From Podochytrium sp. JEL0797 (lineage: Eukaryota; Chytridiomycota; Chytridiomycetes; Chytridiales; Chytriomycetaceae): a stretch of DNA of 64,000 nucleotides. Shown here piece by piece: positions 22,184 to 31,666 of this stretch. The notes under the pieces were generated by a model that was not told the DNA's origin, did no database searches, and worked only from the letters and a program-made list of their open reading frames with translations. How positions within the stretch are numbered: position 1 is the stretch's first letter; the number at the start of each line of letters is the position of its first letter. The translations under genes were made by a program, and so were the position numbers. The stretch spans positions 1-64,000 of the forward strand of contig JADGJG010000007.1 in NCBI GenBank assembly GCA_027596195.1, in the 5' to 3' direction.

Positions 22184-22257
22184 TGCTCTTGACCAGAGTC
22201 GAACTGGTGACCTTCGGATTATGAGACCGACGCTTTAACCAACTAAGCCACAAGAGC
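22184..22257 (-). tRNA. tRNA-Met (CAT), elongator type, second copy
   Basis: Reverse complement of the same 74 nt found at 7063-7136, with identical acceptor, D, anticodon and T arms. Intronless. A short stretch of the 5' flank (CAAATSAT before the gene) also resembles the other copy. It lies upstream of a MYND gene exactly as the left copy does. Confidence 0.95.
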
Positions 22258-22392
22258 AGATGATTTGAAAAACAGACATAAAAAACTTGAATGTTCAAAC
22301 ACTCGTCTCTATTTCGTTGTAGTTTTTTTACTGCTAATTAGTGATATATAGTCGAGGCCTAGCATTCCCTCTGATTATTTTTTTGATTCAAA

Positions 22393-23263
22393 ATGATCTC
22401 TCATGCCAGCGACGCCCGCATCCGTTTCGAATACTACCTTGCCGAGTTAGAAAAGCAGCCGTCGGCCTCATTCCAACCAACCACAAGGATGCCATCTTCA
22501 CCAACTGCTTCACCAGCCTCGTGAATCTCCCTGAGGGCACCCTTGCGCCCGACGACTTTCCGATCTTCAAGAGCCGACTCAAAACTCTCGAGCATCCATA
22601 CTACCAAGGCATCGCATTGTTTATTACTGGCTATATGCTATTGGCAGGCAGGATGGCGGGCCAATTTGGGTTCGATATCGAGTTCCGAAAAGCGGTGTGC
22701 GCTTGGGAGTTTCTGTCCCCACAGCAACTGCAGGAGAAGGCACGGATTATGGATGATGAGGAGGATGTCTTCAAGGAATCGAGTCTAAAAGACTGCTTGG
22801 ACAAGAGATGGTGGCTCGATGCCTTGTTTCTGATTAACCCCGGGAAGCGCTGTGGGTAATCTGTACGGCGACGGGCGTTGAGAGATTGTTGGTTAGGGTG
22901 AAATGCGATTCCTGTGGCGAGAGAAATTCCACGATCAAGAAGTGTGAATCCTGTCGTATGGAGTGGTATTGCTCGAGAGAGTGTCAGAAAATCGCGCGGA
23001 AAGCGGGCCACAAGAAGATTTGCCGCCCACATGATGAGTTCAAAAAGGGTGACTTTGTGTGGTTAATTAGTTGGCTGCGGGTTCAGACTGGAACAAGAAG
23101 TTTGCCTTTTGTCGAAGATTTTGACAAGGAAAGGGGAAGGTGGATCGTATTATCAGAAGACGGAACACGCGCTTCAATCAAGCCAGAGAATTTGACTCGT
23201 GTTGTAGAGGTGAAGAGGTGCTCCAGATTCGTGCAAAGTTGGTGGAGGACAATTGAATATTAA
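22393..23263 (+). pseudogene. MYND-finger family, subfamily 1, two frameshifts
   Basis: Best preserved subfamily 1 copy. From ATG 22393 the frame reads ISHASDARIRFEYYLAELEKQP, then the match continues one frame over as VGLIPTNHKDAIF, through HPYYQGIALFITGY, EFLSPQQLQE and LKDCLDKRW to 22859. A second frame change near 22850 leads into ALWVICTATG, the MYND finger (CDSCGERN, KKCESC, WYCSRECQ, AGHKKIC) and the C-terminal module (FVEDFDKERGRWIV, SIKPENLTRV). Each frameshift is a single-base change relative to paralogues and no intron fits, so it is a young pseudogene, or one with sequence errors. The finger itself is intact. Confidence 0.75.
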
Positions 23264-23395
23264 TAAAGCTTCCGATATTGTATAAAGCCGTAATGTGTGG
23301 TTTGAGTGAAATCAGAGAGGAGCCGCCTTGCCGCAATATCTTGCACGGTATTCGGTGAGCATTTTATTTACAGGCTATTGCCCTCAAGGGCATCT

Positions 23396-24410
23396 TCAAG
23401 CATGGTTCGAAAACAATCCCTCCTTAATCCGACCCACATCGCCTTCCTTCGCCATGGGAAGTCCTTCCGGATTCGGATACTTGAACCCCACGCGACTCGA
23501 ATGCACCTCGGGCCAATTCACCCTCACAGTTTCCATCGCCGCGTCAAACACGACGCGATTTCCTTCCGCGCTGAAATGCAACCCATCACTAAACAGATGT
23601 GCACCCACTGCCGGATCAAACGCTTCGTCATCGTAAGGCAGGCCTGGGAGAAACGCGTCCCACAAATTCAACAACGCGACGTGCTTCCATTTCCGCGATT
23701 CAACCAGTCCCGTCACAACCTCACTACACGCGTCGCGATAGATACGCGCGTTTTCAATCCAATAGTTTCCTCCGCGTTTGGCCCCCAACGGCGGGGGAGT
23801 CATGACCACGATTTTAGCCACCGGCGCCAAAGCGCTCACCGTTTCCAAAATCTCGAGCAATTTCGTCTTATACGTTTCAACCCCGACATGCACATACGCT
23901 TCAGGCACAGTGAAATCATTGGTTCCAATCAACACAGTCACGAGTTTGATTCGTCGCGGGTCACGGATTTCTTGAAGAATGGGACCGACGGCGAGGGAAA
24001 GGTGGACGCTGTTGTACCCCGAGAACCCGCGAATTCGGACATCCATTTTGCGCGAGTATTCGTTCGAGAGGAGGTGTCCCCATCCGTCTGGTCGGATGCT
24101 GAACTATTTTGACGTGTTATGTTGGCGGTGAATCAATTCAGCGAATCAACAAACATCGGTCAGGGAGTCTCCCAGGAGGAATATTTGGTCATAACTCATG
24201 TCTGGAAAGATCGTGTCCGGTGTGACATGGTCACTGATTTGGGAAGAAATTGATTGGCTTGACTTGTCAAAACCAAACAGCAGCTCACATTGCGCTCGAT
24301 TGAGGGATTGGCACAGACTTGGTGGTTGTGTTGGTAATCAGATACACGGACAGAATTGCCACGATCATGAAGATGATGATTGTCGGCCAGAGTTTGAATT
24401 TCGCTGTCAT
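23396..24410 (-). CDS. GDSL/SGNH esterase with N-terminal membrane anchor
   Basis: Probable ester hydrolase of the IAH1-like SGNH group. Exons 24289-24410, 24155-24194 and 23396-24103 join in phase, about 289 aa. Exon 1 codes a short cytosolic start and one membrane segment (WPTIIIFMIVAILSVYLI). The 40 nt exon 2 carries the nucleophile block FLLGDSLTD. Exon 3 has the remaining blocks: RGFSGYNS, IGTNDF, MTPPP and LFSDGLHFSAEGN with the catalytic Asp and His. The second intron uses an unusual donor, GTTTGT. Same architecture as the gene at 30570-31472. A type II membrane or secreted enzyme is likely; substrate unknown. Its 3' relic is at 5660-5940. Confidence 0.85.
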
Positions 24411-24642
24411 TTCGATGTTTTGAAACGTGAAATTTCTGGATGAGGGCAGAGACTGTGTTGAGATTGATCGGTCGACTGCGGCGAACTTTGTAGAATGCGG
24501 GCAGCACGAGACAGGCCGACTGAGGAACGATTCGCGGGAGCGGTTTCGTTCAAAAAAATCCATCTCCGCGGTCTCATCAATCTCCGCGAAGTATTCACAA
24601 TCAAAATCGCTTTATTACTTTCATACAAACGAGAATGCAACT

Positions 24643-25702
24643 TCATTCCTGTTTCGACAACGGTAAGTCCCAAAAGAAAAACAACGATACGAAACGAACG
24701 CGAAGAACGAACCTCTTTCGTGATGAGCACAAAAATCCCCATGACACCCAGCAATACCACCTTCAACTGCGGATAATCGTTCAAAATGATGGTGACCATG
24801 CCAATGTACGGCAAATACGCCGTCACGCGACCCACGACTTCCTTTTCCGTGACCCACATTTGCTGGCGGTTATACAGGCCGCGATCATCGACTGGGTTGT
24901 TGTCCCCCTTTGTGAGGAGGTAATGTTTTCCGGTTGTGGCGCTGTTGAGAGTTGGACGCGTGATTGGTCAGTTTTCGTGTCGAGGAAGGAGGGGGGAATG
25001 GGCGACGAGCTCCGCGAAACTGAGCAGATCGATCCGTTTGGGTAACAACAGGTTATCACCGCCGATATAAAAGTGTCCGCTAGCAAGCATTGAAAATGCG
25101 TAATGTCGATTCGTTGTGCTCAGCATCCACGTCGCAGGAAGTTTCAACATCATGCCCCGCCCGACAGCGTCATTCCGTAATCCGTTCAATACGATGTCGT
25201 CATGCAACTCAACTTGTCGTGTACTTCGAGGACTCGATGCACGATGGGAATATCCTTGCCGGCAATCTTGAAGACGGTGATGTCGCCGACACGGATCGGC
25301 GTATCGAACATGGACAGCAGAAGAAGGTCGCCCCTCTGCATGGCAGGTTCCATGGACTCACTATGCGTTCGGAGGGTTGGGGATTGAGGCGTCAGATGGG
25401 GCCGTCGCAGAAAAGAATCCGAGAACAGAGCAACGCAACGGACCTGAGGACTACAACAATGGGGCTCTCTGAGTTTGTGACAACGGCCATGCCCTTCCAC
25501 ATGGCCAGTGCGGATGAGACAACGAGGAAGAAGTTGAGGATTTGGTGCAGCACTTGGCGCCTGGTTGGATGCGTGTGGAGCAGGGATAATGATAGTGGGT
25601 TGAGGGAGCATGGGGAATGAGAGGATTAGCCATGCAATGTATGCGCATCGATAATACTGAAGAGGCCACTCACACAGACATGTGCTGGAAGGACCCGAAC
25701 AT
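24643..25702 (-). CDS. SEC11: signal peptidase complex catalytic subunit SEC11
   Basis: Cleaves signal peptides at the ER membrane. Exons 25674-25702, 25444-25560, 25214-25360, 24713-24941 and 24643-24648 join in phase, about 175 aa. N-terminal membrane helix ([18 protein letters not shown]), [10 protein letters not shown], catalytic Ser in [33 protein letters not shown] with the catalytic His, LTKGDNN-VDDRGLY with the Asp, and [16 protein letters not shown]. The usual Gly before SMEP is Glu here. The last exon adds one Glu and the stop. The donor after VHDN (GTTGAG) is weak; intron 24942-25213 is long at 272 nt. Length and motif order match the family. Confidence 0.9.
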
Positions 25703-25799
25703 GGCGATTTCTTTTAAAAATTTGTTTGCGTGTGAAAGAATTGGAGGATTGGGGGATTCGCTTATTTATTGCGTTTTTCCTTTCAGTTTGCAATTCATT

Positions 25800-26720
25800 T
25801 TATTTGTCCACTTCAAGAATCTCTGTCAGTTCTTCACCAGTCAACAAGCGCTTGAGGTTCTCAGGCTTGATCAGCATCGGGTGTGACCCGTGAACCCACG
25901 TCACAATCCACCTCCCTTTAATCTCGTCATATCGTTCAACCTGCCGATAGACTCCATTCAAATTGCCGCTGAGTAAGCGCTCCAGCATAACGAGATCGCC
26001 CATTATCAATTCCTCCGGCGGTCTACAGATGAGCTTGTGACCTTGCTTCCAATCGCGGGATTGACATTCGTGCGAGCAGTAGTATACGGACTTGCAGCCG
26101 GCGCACTTTTTAGTCAGCGAATTGGTGCTTGCGTCGCGACAGCATTCGCAAATTGTACCGTAGATTCTTGCTGCACATGCATTCACCACGCGCATAAGTG
26201 CTTCAGAAGATATAGGGCGATCGCGGTTTACAGGAAGCATTTCACGGAAGCCTGCCTGCATTTCATCGAGGCTGAAATCCGTCGACCGGCGATTCCTTTT
26301 TTTTGCAAACGCAAACCAACAGTAAGGCAAAGACAGAGTTTCTCGGATCGTCATGAATATGGAGGGGACACCGGGCTGGTAGAGGGACCAGATTTTCTCA
26401 TCCAATTCGTAGGGAGACATGGATTCAAAGATGGAGATGGCCTGCTCAAAGCGTTTGACGTTGATTGAGCTCCTTGTATCGGAACGACCGAGAATCACGA
26501 ACGCCGCGCCGCGGATGTACGGATGCTCAGCCGGGTTGGTGGCAGTTCTCTTGACGGCGGCCAAGTGAGAGGCCGATAGCGAGTAGGCGTACAAATAAAG
26601 TAGGTGGAGCGACATCTCTTTGGTGTGGCCAAGGCCGGGTGAGGATTCAATATCGAGGACGGCTTGAGCGAGGTCGGCGGCCAAGGTTACTTTCTCGGCG
26701 GGAGAGAGAGAGGGTTTCAT
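25800..26720 (-). CDS. MYND-finger protein, subfamily 2, intact
   Basis: Single open exon of about 306 aa from ATG 26720 (an in-frame codon upstream would extend it to 26807). Order: helical N-terminal region with HPYIRGAAFVILG, a middle with FESMSPYELDEKIW, a MYND zinc finger (CECCRDAS, KKCAGC, YYCSHECQ, QGHKLIC), then a beta-rich module with GRWIVTWVHGSHPMLIKPENL and a LLTGEELTEI tail. MYND fingers bind proline-rich peptides in partner proteins. All eight zinc ligands are present. Subfamily 2 differs from subfamily 1 by PYIRGAA in place of PYYQGIA. Function unknown. Confidence 0.8.
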   Translation of the reverse strand: MKPSLSPAEKVTLAADLAQAVLDIESSPGLGHTKEMSLHLLYLYAYSLSASHLAAVKRTATNPAEHPYIRGAAFVILGRSDTRSSINVKRFEQAISIFESMSPYELDEKIWSLYQPGVPSIFMTIRETLSLPYCWFAFAKKRNRRSTDFSLDEMQAGFREMLPVNRDRPISSEALMRVVNACAARIYGTICECCRDASTNSLTKKCAGCKSVYYCSHECQSRDWKQGHKLICRPPEELIMGDLVMLERLLSGNLNGVYRQVERYDEIKGRWIVTWVHGSHPMLIKPENLKRLLTGEELTEILEVDK

Positions 26721-27015
26721 TTTAATGCAGATTGTTTTGTTTCCTCGCCGCGCTTCTCGACCCGTGGGCGAAGGGTGCAACACAACCAGGCGATTCCGAT
26801 GCTGCAATGATGAAGGATCAAACGAGTGTATTGTTGAACAAGGCCAAATAACCCTTACTTCACAGCCAATTGATTAGTAGAGATATTGGGTTCAGGGCTT
26901 GAAAGTCGGAATTTCGAGTCTCCCGCGTTTTCGTGGCGTTTTCGCCCAACACAGCGAATTTGACACGCGCTTGGCGTTCGGGAGGGTTTTGTCGGCACGC
27001 AGTTTTAAAAATTAA
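26721..27015. promoter_or_regulatory. upstream region of the MYND gene
   Basis: Region ahead of the MYND start codon, ending at the next relic. AT-rich stretch at 26860-26890. No clear element seen. Confidence 0.25.
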
Positions 27016-27245
27016 CCGCGGCATCACAGCAGCCGACTTCTCCCTAGCCGTCCGCGACATCGAAACGTCGACTGGTCTTCAGGTCACAACAAAGAGATGG
27101 CACTCCACGGGCTTTCTTTGTTTGCGTCCTCACTGCCGGCCTCGGACTTGGCCGCCGTCAAGCGAACTGCCACCAACCCAGCCGCGCATACGTACATCCG
27201 CGGCGCGGCGTTCGTGATTCTCGGGCAAAACTCTGGAACCAAAAG
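27016..27245 (+). pseudogene. MYND family, subfamily 2, N-terminal relic
   Basis: Plus strand matches the N-terminal third of subfamily 2 in two frames: AADFSLAVRDIETSTGL, then SLPASDLAAVKRTATNPA and YIRGAAFVILGQ. A frameshift separates them and the match ends near 27240, before the finger. The gene at 25800-26720 has AVKRTATNPAEHPYIRGAAF. The two are head to head about 300 bp apart. Confidence 0.7.
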
Positions 27246-27679
27246 CTGGGAGCAAGCCATAGTTGGTTTGCCTTTGGTATCGCAAGGCTGGGGCCATTGT
27301 TCTTTAGATCGAAATTATTGCAGCGTATACTGAAAGCATGCACAGCAAGAAACTTCGATACCTTTTTACAAACACAATGTATCCCATGCAGGAAAAACGG
27401 CGATCCGGCTGCGGGTAAGCATCCACGAGCGGGTGTCGGACATGAAATCGTGAAGGTTTTGAAAGGTGGACAAAGGGTTGAACAAAGGGAGGGAAAAGGG
27501 GTGCTGCTCCTATTTAACCTGCCAGGACACATAACCATACATTTTGGAAAAAAGCCAACTTCGGTGACTGTGTGGTGGGTGCTGTAGTCTGTTTGGAAAA
27601 ATGCTCCCTGAAATCACCCAAATTGACCGCCAATAGGGAAACTTATTTTCCAAACCTATACATCAATTCACCAAACTTA
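27246..27679. other. no gene seen between two MYND relics
   Basis: About 430 bp with no coding support on either strand. It may be further decayed family sequence. Confidence 0.3.
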
Positions 27680-27905
27680 ACAAAAACGTATGCTCGGCCG
27701 GGTTGGGGCGGTTCCCGTGACGGCGGCAATATCCGAGGCGGACAGCGAAGGCGCGAACATATACAGCGCGTCGAGACACGTCTCTTTGGGGCGGTTAAGA
27801 CCAGACGAGGATCCGATATTGCGGACGATTTGAGCGAATTCAGCAGCGGTGAGGTATTGATTGGCCTGGGTCGATTTCCATGTTTTTTTTTGTTTTTTTG
27901 CAAAC
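27680..27905 (-). pseudogene. MYND family, subfamily 2, N-terminal relic
   Basis: Minus strand reads LTAAEFAQIVRNIGSSSGL, then ALYMFAPSLSASDIAAV and TAPTRPSI, matching subfamily 2 N-termini, and stops near 27680. It ends directly at the start of the helicase gene, so helicase promoter and relic overlap. Confidence 0.65.
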
Positions 27906-27919
27906 AACTTCGAAACGCG

Positions 27920-30547
27920 ATGTCACCCGCCACGATCGCCAAGAAGACCAAAAAGACCAAGACAACCGAAGATGCACCCGCCATCCTCGACGACATTCCC
28001 ACTTCCACCGACGCGGTTACCGAAAAGAAGCCAAAGAAGAAGTCCAAGAAGGAAGCCACCACTGATCACGATGACACTGTTGCTGAGGAAGTGAAGCCAA
28101 AGAAGGCAAAGAAGCGAAAGTCGGCCGATGACGAATTGGTTATTGAAGCTGCAGCTGAGCTGGAGGTGCCAAAGGCAAAGCGCGTAAAGAAGGTCAAGAA
28201 TGCGGAGGAGGAGGAGGCAGAGGAGAAGCCAAAGAAGGCAAAGAAGCCCAAGAAGGAGGAGGTAAGAGAGTTCATATCGGTTGATGCAAGTGGTTCTCTG
28301 ATTCCGAATTCAGGAACCTGCCAACGACGAAGAACTGCCAGAAGATTCCCCCGAAGACGTTGATCCACCCGTCGAAGAAACCCCCAAAGAACTCCAACTC
28401 GCAACCTACGATCTCTCCGCTTCCACCGTCGCCGCCCTCATCGAATCGAACCGCCCTGCCCTCTTCCCCATCCAAGCCGCGTGTTACCAAAAGATCATGG
28501 CCGGAAAGGACCTCCTCGGCCGAGCGCGTACGGGAACGGGAAAAACACTCGCATTCGTGCTTCCCATTGTCGAGACTCTCAAACGCGAGATTCGTGAACA
28601 CCGTGCAGAGTATTCGCAGCGTGGACGCGCACCGTTCGCGCTCGTCATGGCACCCACGAGAGAGTTGGCGAACCAAGTGTTTCGCGAGTTTGAGTGCATT
28701 GCTGCTGGGGAGATTCAGATGGTGTGTGTCTATGGAGGGTCGCCGTATGAGATTCAAAGTGAGTTTTTGGTCTGTCTGAGTTTTCTGCGAACTTGAAATC
28801 TTGGATGCTTACTCTGTTCTGAAATAGACCGCGCATTCTCGAACGGAGTCGATATTGTGGTGGGAACGCCCGGAAGACTCATGGACCACGTGGACCGCGG
28901 TTCTTTGAAGCTTCATAACCTCAAATTCATTGTGATGGACGAATGTGACCAGATGCTCGACATTGGTGAGTAGAATCGAATGTTCAGGTCTCCGGAATTA
29001 TGGTATATTAACCATGCGCATGCAGGATTCGCTGAAAACATGGAGAAAATCCTGCAAGACGTGTCCGCCCAAAAGGAATCCAATGGAACAACCGTCTCGC
29101 GCCCACTCCAAACCTGCCTCTTCAGTGCCACGCTCCCTTCTTGGATCGACGGCGTGCTCAAAAAGTACATGAAACCGGACCGCGAAACGGTCGATCTCGT
29201 GGGCACCCAGAAACTCAAAACGTCCGAAAAGGTAAATACAACACTTCTGCATTCCTTCCAAATATCAGAACCACCCAGAAACTCAAACCATCCAACCAGG
29301 TACAACACCTCTGCATCCCCTCCAAATGGCAAAACCGCGCCGACATTCTCGGCGACATTGTCTCCGTCTACGGCCGCGGCGGCGCCTCCCGCACCATCGT
29401 GTTTGTCGAAACCAAAAACGAAGCCAACGAACTCGGCCTCAACGACAAACTCACCGCCTTCGGAACCCAAGTCCTGCACGGAGACGTGCAACAAAAGACG
29501 CGTGAAACGTCCATCCAAGGATTCCGAGACGGAAAATTCCGGTGCCTCGTGACCACCAACGTGTGTGCGCGTGGGGTTGATATCCCCGAAGTCGACCTCG
29601 TCATCAACTGCGAACCTCCCTCCGATGTCGAAACGTACGTCCACCGTTCGGGACGTACCGGGCGCGCAGGCAAATCCGGCACCTGCGTGACATTCTACAA
29701 ACAACAACAAGAATACCTCCTCCAAAACATTTCCCGCAAAGCCGGCGTCACGTTCAAAAAGGCGGGCGCCCCGCAACCCAAGGATATCATCAAATCCAAA
29801 TCCCTCGACACCCTCGACGCCCTCAAAGCCGTGCACCCCGGCGCGTTGAATTACTTTTCCGACGCGGCCGAAGCGATCCTCGCGCATCACAAGAACGATC
29901 CCATCGTGGCCCTGTCAGCAGCCTTGGCCGTGATTTGCAACACGACCAAACCCCTCCCCCCGCGATCCCTCCTCTCTGCCACAGAAGGCTTCCTCACCGT
30001 CCTCTTCCAATGCAACCAACAAATCCGTAACCCCGGCTTCGTCAAATCCATCGTTCAACGTTCTCACCCCGCAATCGGGTGGGAAGACGCTCTCGGGTGG
30101 AGACTCACCAAGGACGAGAGAGGTGTTGTGGCGGATGTAAAAGCCGACAAGATTGAAGAGTTGGAGGGGGGGCAGATTTTGTTGGGTGGAGTTGTGTGGA
30201 ATGGGAAGGGGGTGCAGTTGTCGTTGCCGACTGAGATTCCGGAGTTGATGGAGAGTAGTAATTCGGGGGGTGGGGGGTATGGTGGCGGGTTTGGAGCGTC
30301 TGGGGGGAGAGGGGGTGGTGGGTTTGGAGGGCGGGGTGGATCGCGTGGAGCGAGTTCGGGTGGGTATGGAGGGCGTGGGGGGTATCAGGGAGGTGGGCGT
30401 GGTGGCAGCTCGGGAGCACGTGGAGGACGGGGGGGAAGTAGTGGTGGGTTTGGATCGCGAGGTGGGAGCTCTGCCGGTGGAAGCCGGGGTGGGTTTGGTG
30501 CGCGCGGTGGTGGCGGCTTCGGATCGCGTGGAAGAGGCGGATATTAA
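27920..30547 (+). CDS. DDX21/DDX50-like nucleolar RNA helicase with GUCT and RGG tail
   Basis: ATP-dependent RNA helicase, probably in ribosomal RNA synthesis and processing. Exons 27920-28261, 28314-28758, 28828-28965, 29026-29231 and 29300-30547 join in phase, about 792 aa. Lys-rich N-terminus with [13 protein letters not shown] nuclear signals; helicase motifs Q ([11 protein letters not shown]), I ARTGTGKT, Ia PTRELA, Ib [44 protein letters not shown]; then a GUCT-like region ([27 protein letters not shown]) and a Gly/Arg-rich RGG tail. Motif II is DECD where DDX21 has DEVD. The short intron 29232-29299 looks newly made from a tandem duplication. Confidence 0.9.
29204..29340. repeat. 68 bp tandem duplication forming an intron
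   Basis: CACCCAGAAACTCAAA occurs at 29204 and again at 29272. The exon-intron border AG-GTAAATACAACAC at 29230 corresponds to AG-GTACAACAC at 29298, followed in both by TCTGCAT and TCCAAAT. The offset is 68 bp in each case and the intron 29232-29299 is 68 bp long. Confidence 0.8.
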
Positions 30548-30569
30548 TTTTATAATTCACAATTAGGCT

Positions 30570-31472
30570 TTAAGGACGTGTTTGTTGTCGCGTATTTTGA
30601 AATAACCACTTTCTAATGCCAGCTTCATCCCCCGACGATGCCGCCGGAGCTTCTCTCCACGCGACAGGCAAAACAGGAACCATTCTATCCTCTGCCAACT
30701 CGGGCCACACGTCCCTAATTCGTTGCATGATTCCTTCAAACAAAACCGCGTTCCCGACCGCGTTGAAGTGCAACTTGTCGACAAACAAATGGTCGATGGA
30801 GGTTGGATCAAAAGAAGGAGAATCGTATTCGACACTTCCTGCGGGAACCAGAACATCCCACGTGTTGAGCAGCGTGAGGTGCGTTTTGCCCCAAGAGGTT
30901 TTTGAGGTTTCCTCGGCTACGAGAACGCACGCGTCTCGGTACAACTGGGCACTCGTGAAGCTATATGCGCCGCCCCAGAGAGCCGTGGTGTTGCTGATTG
31001 GTGGAGGAGTCATGAGCAGCACATGTGCATTCGGAGCCGCCGTTCTGAAGATTTCGAGAATGTCTCTGAGGTTCTGTTTGTACTCCTCCAAGGGAACATG
31101 CTGGTTGCGGATATGTTTCGGTACATAATCATTTGTGCCAATCATGAGCGTAAAGAGCCGGATGTGGTCCGTGGGAATTGCTTGCAGCAACGGTTTTACG
31201 GCCTTCTTGAGCCACAACGAGTTGTAGCCGCGGAAGCCGCGGTTCAAAACATCGAGTTTGCGCGTGTAGTTTGCGGTGAGCTGCGCTGCCCAGCCCGAGG
31301 AAGAGGAGCCGCCGAACTCCGTCAGCGAGTCGCCAAAGAGCACTGCCGTGTCGTATGTGAGCGCGCGGGGTGGAGAAGCCGTCCAAGGCGTTGCACGCGT
31401 GCTGCCGTACACGAGCATTATCATCGCTATGGTAGCGAGTACAGAGAGGATGACCATCGATGGGTATCGCAT
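30570..31472 (-). CDS. GDSL/SGNH esterase with N-terminal membrane anchor
   Basis: Single exon, 300 aa, from ATG 31472, chosen because it puts the membrane segment (MVILSVLATIAMIMLVYG) near the N-terminus; a longer open frame starts at 31661. SGNH blocks: VLFGDSLTEFG (Ser), NRGFRGYNS (Gly), IGTNDY (Asn) and DHLFVDKLHFNAVGN (Asp, His). LMTPPP lies between, as in IAH1-like esterases. Paralogue of the gene at 23396-24410 but intronless and more diverged. It ends 22 bp from the helicase stop, tail to tail. Likely a membrane-anchored or secreted hydrolase of small esters; substrate unknown. Confidence 0.85.
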   Translation of the reverse strand: MRYPSMVILSVLATIAMIMLVYGSTRATPWTASPPRALTYDTAVLFGDSLTEFGGSSSSGWAAQLTANYTRKLDVLNRGFRGYNSLWLKKAVKPLLQAIPTDHIRLFTLMIGTNDYVPKHIRNQHVPLEEYKQNLRDILEIFRTAAPNAHVLLMTPPPISNTTALWGGAYSFTSAQLYRDACVLVAEETSKTSWGKTHLTLLNTWDVLVPAGSVEYDSPSFDPTSIDHLFVDKLHFNAVGNAVLFEGIMQRIRDVWPELAEDRMVPVLPVAWREAPAASSGDEAGIRKWLFQNTRQQTRP

Positions 31473-31552
31473 CGTCTCAGATTTTCTGAGGTCAAATGAG
31501 ATTTTTGACCTCCTCCCTTTCCAGATATATAAGCGAAGGTTTTTGCGTTGAC

Positions 31553-31625
31553 TCCTGTCGTGACTGCGGAAGAGGTGGAACAGATTCGCGGGTGGGGTTT
31601 GAAAACAACAGAAGATAAGTTTATT
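31553..31625 (+). pseudogene. MYND family, C-terminal relic
   Basis: A short plus-strand stretch reads TPVVTAEEVEQIR, matching the end of subfamily 1 proteins (LTRVVTVEEVDQIRAEI). It sits just upstream of the GDSL gene start, so it again lies beside a GDSL esterase, here at its 5' side. Confidence 0.5.
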
Positions 31626-31666
31626 GGAGGAGAATATCGCATGTATATCTAACAAATTCAAACTCT

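Noticed and set aside
23306..24112. 268-codon plus-strand open frame over the GDSL gene
   Set aside because: The opposite strand carries all SGNH blocks in phase; this frame has no family features.
27572..27919. Open-frame extension upstream of the helicase start
   Set aside because: It overlaps a MYND relic on the other strand; the Met at 27920 begins the Lys-rich sequence expected for the protein.
30105..30560. Minus-strand His/Pro-rich open frame at the helicase 3' end
   Set aside because: Shadow of the Gly/Arg-rich RGG tail.
31473..31661. N-terminal extension of the GDSL gene to 31661
   Set aside because: The extra 63 residues overlap a MYND relic on the other strand and would bury the membrane anchor; the paralogue starts close to its anchor.
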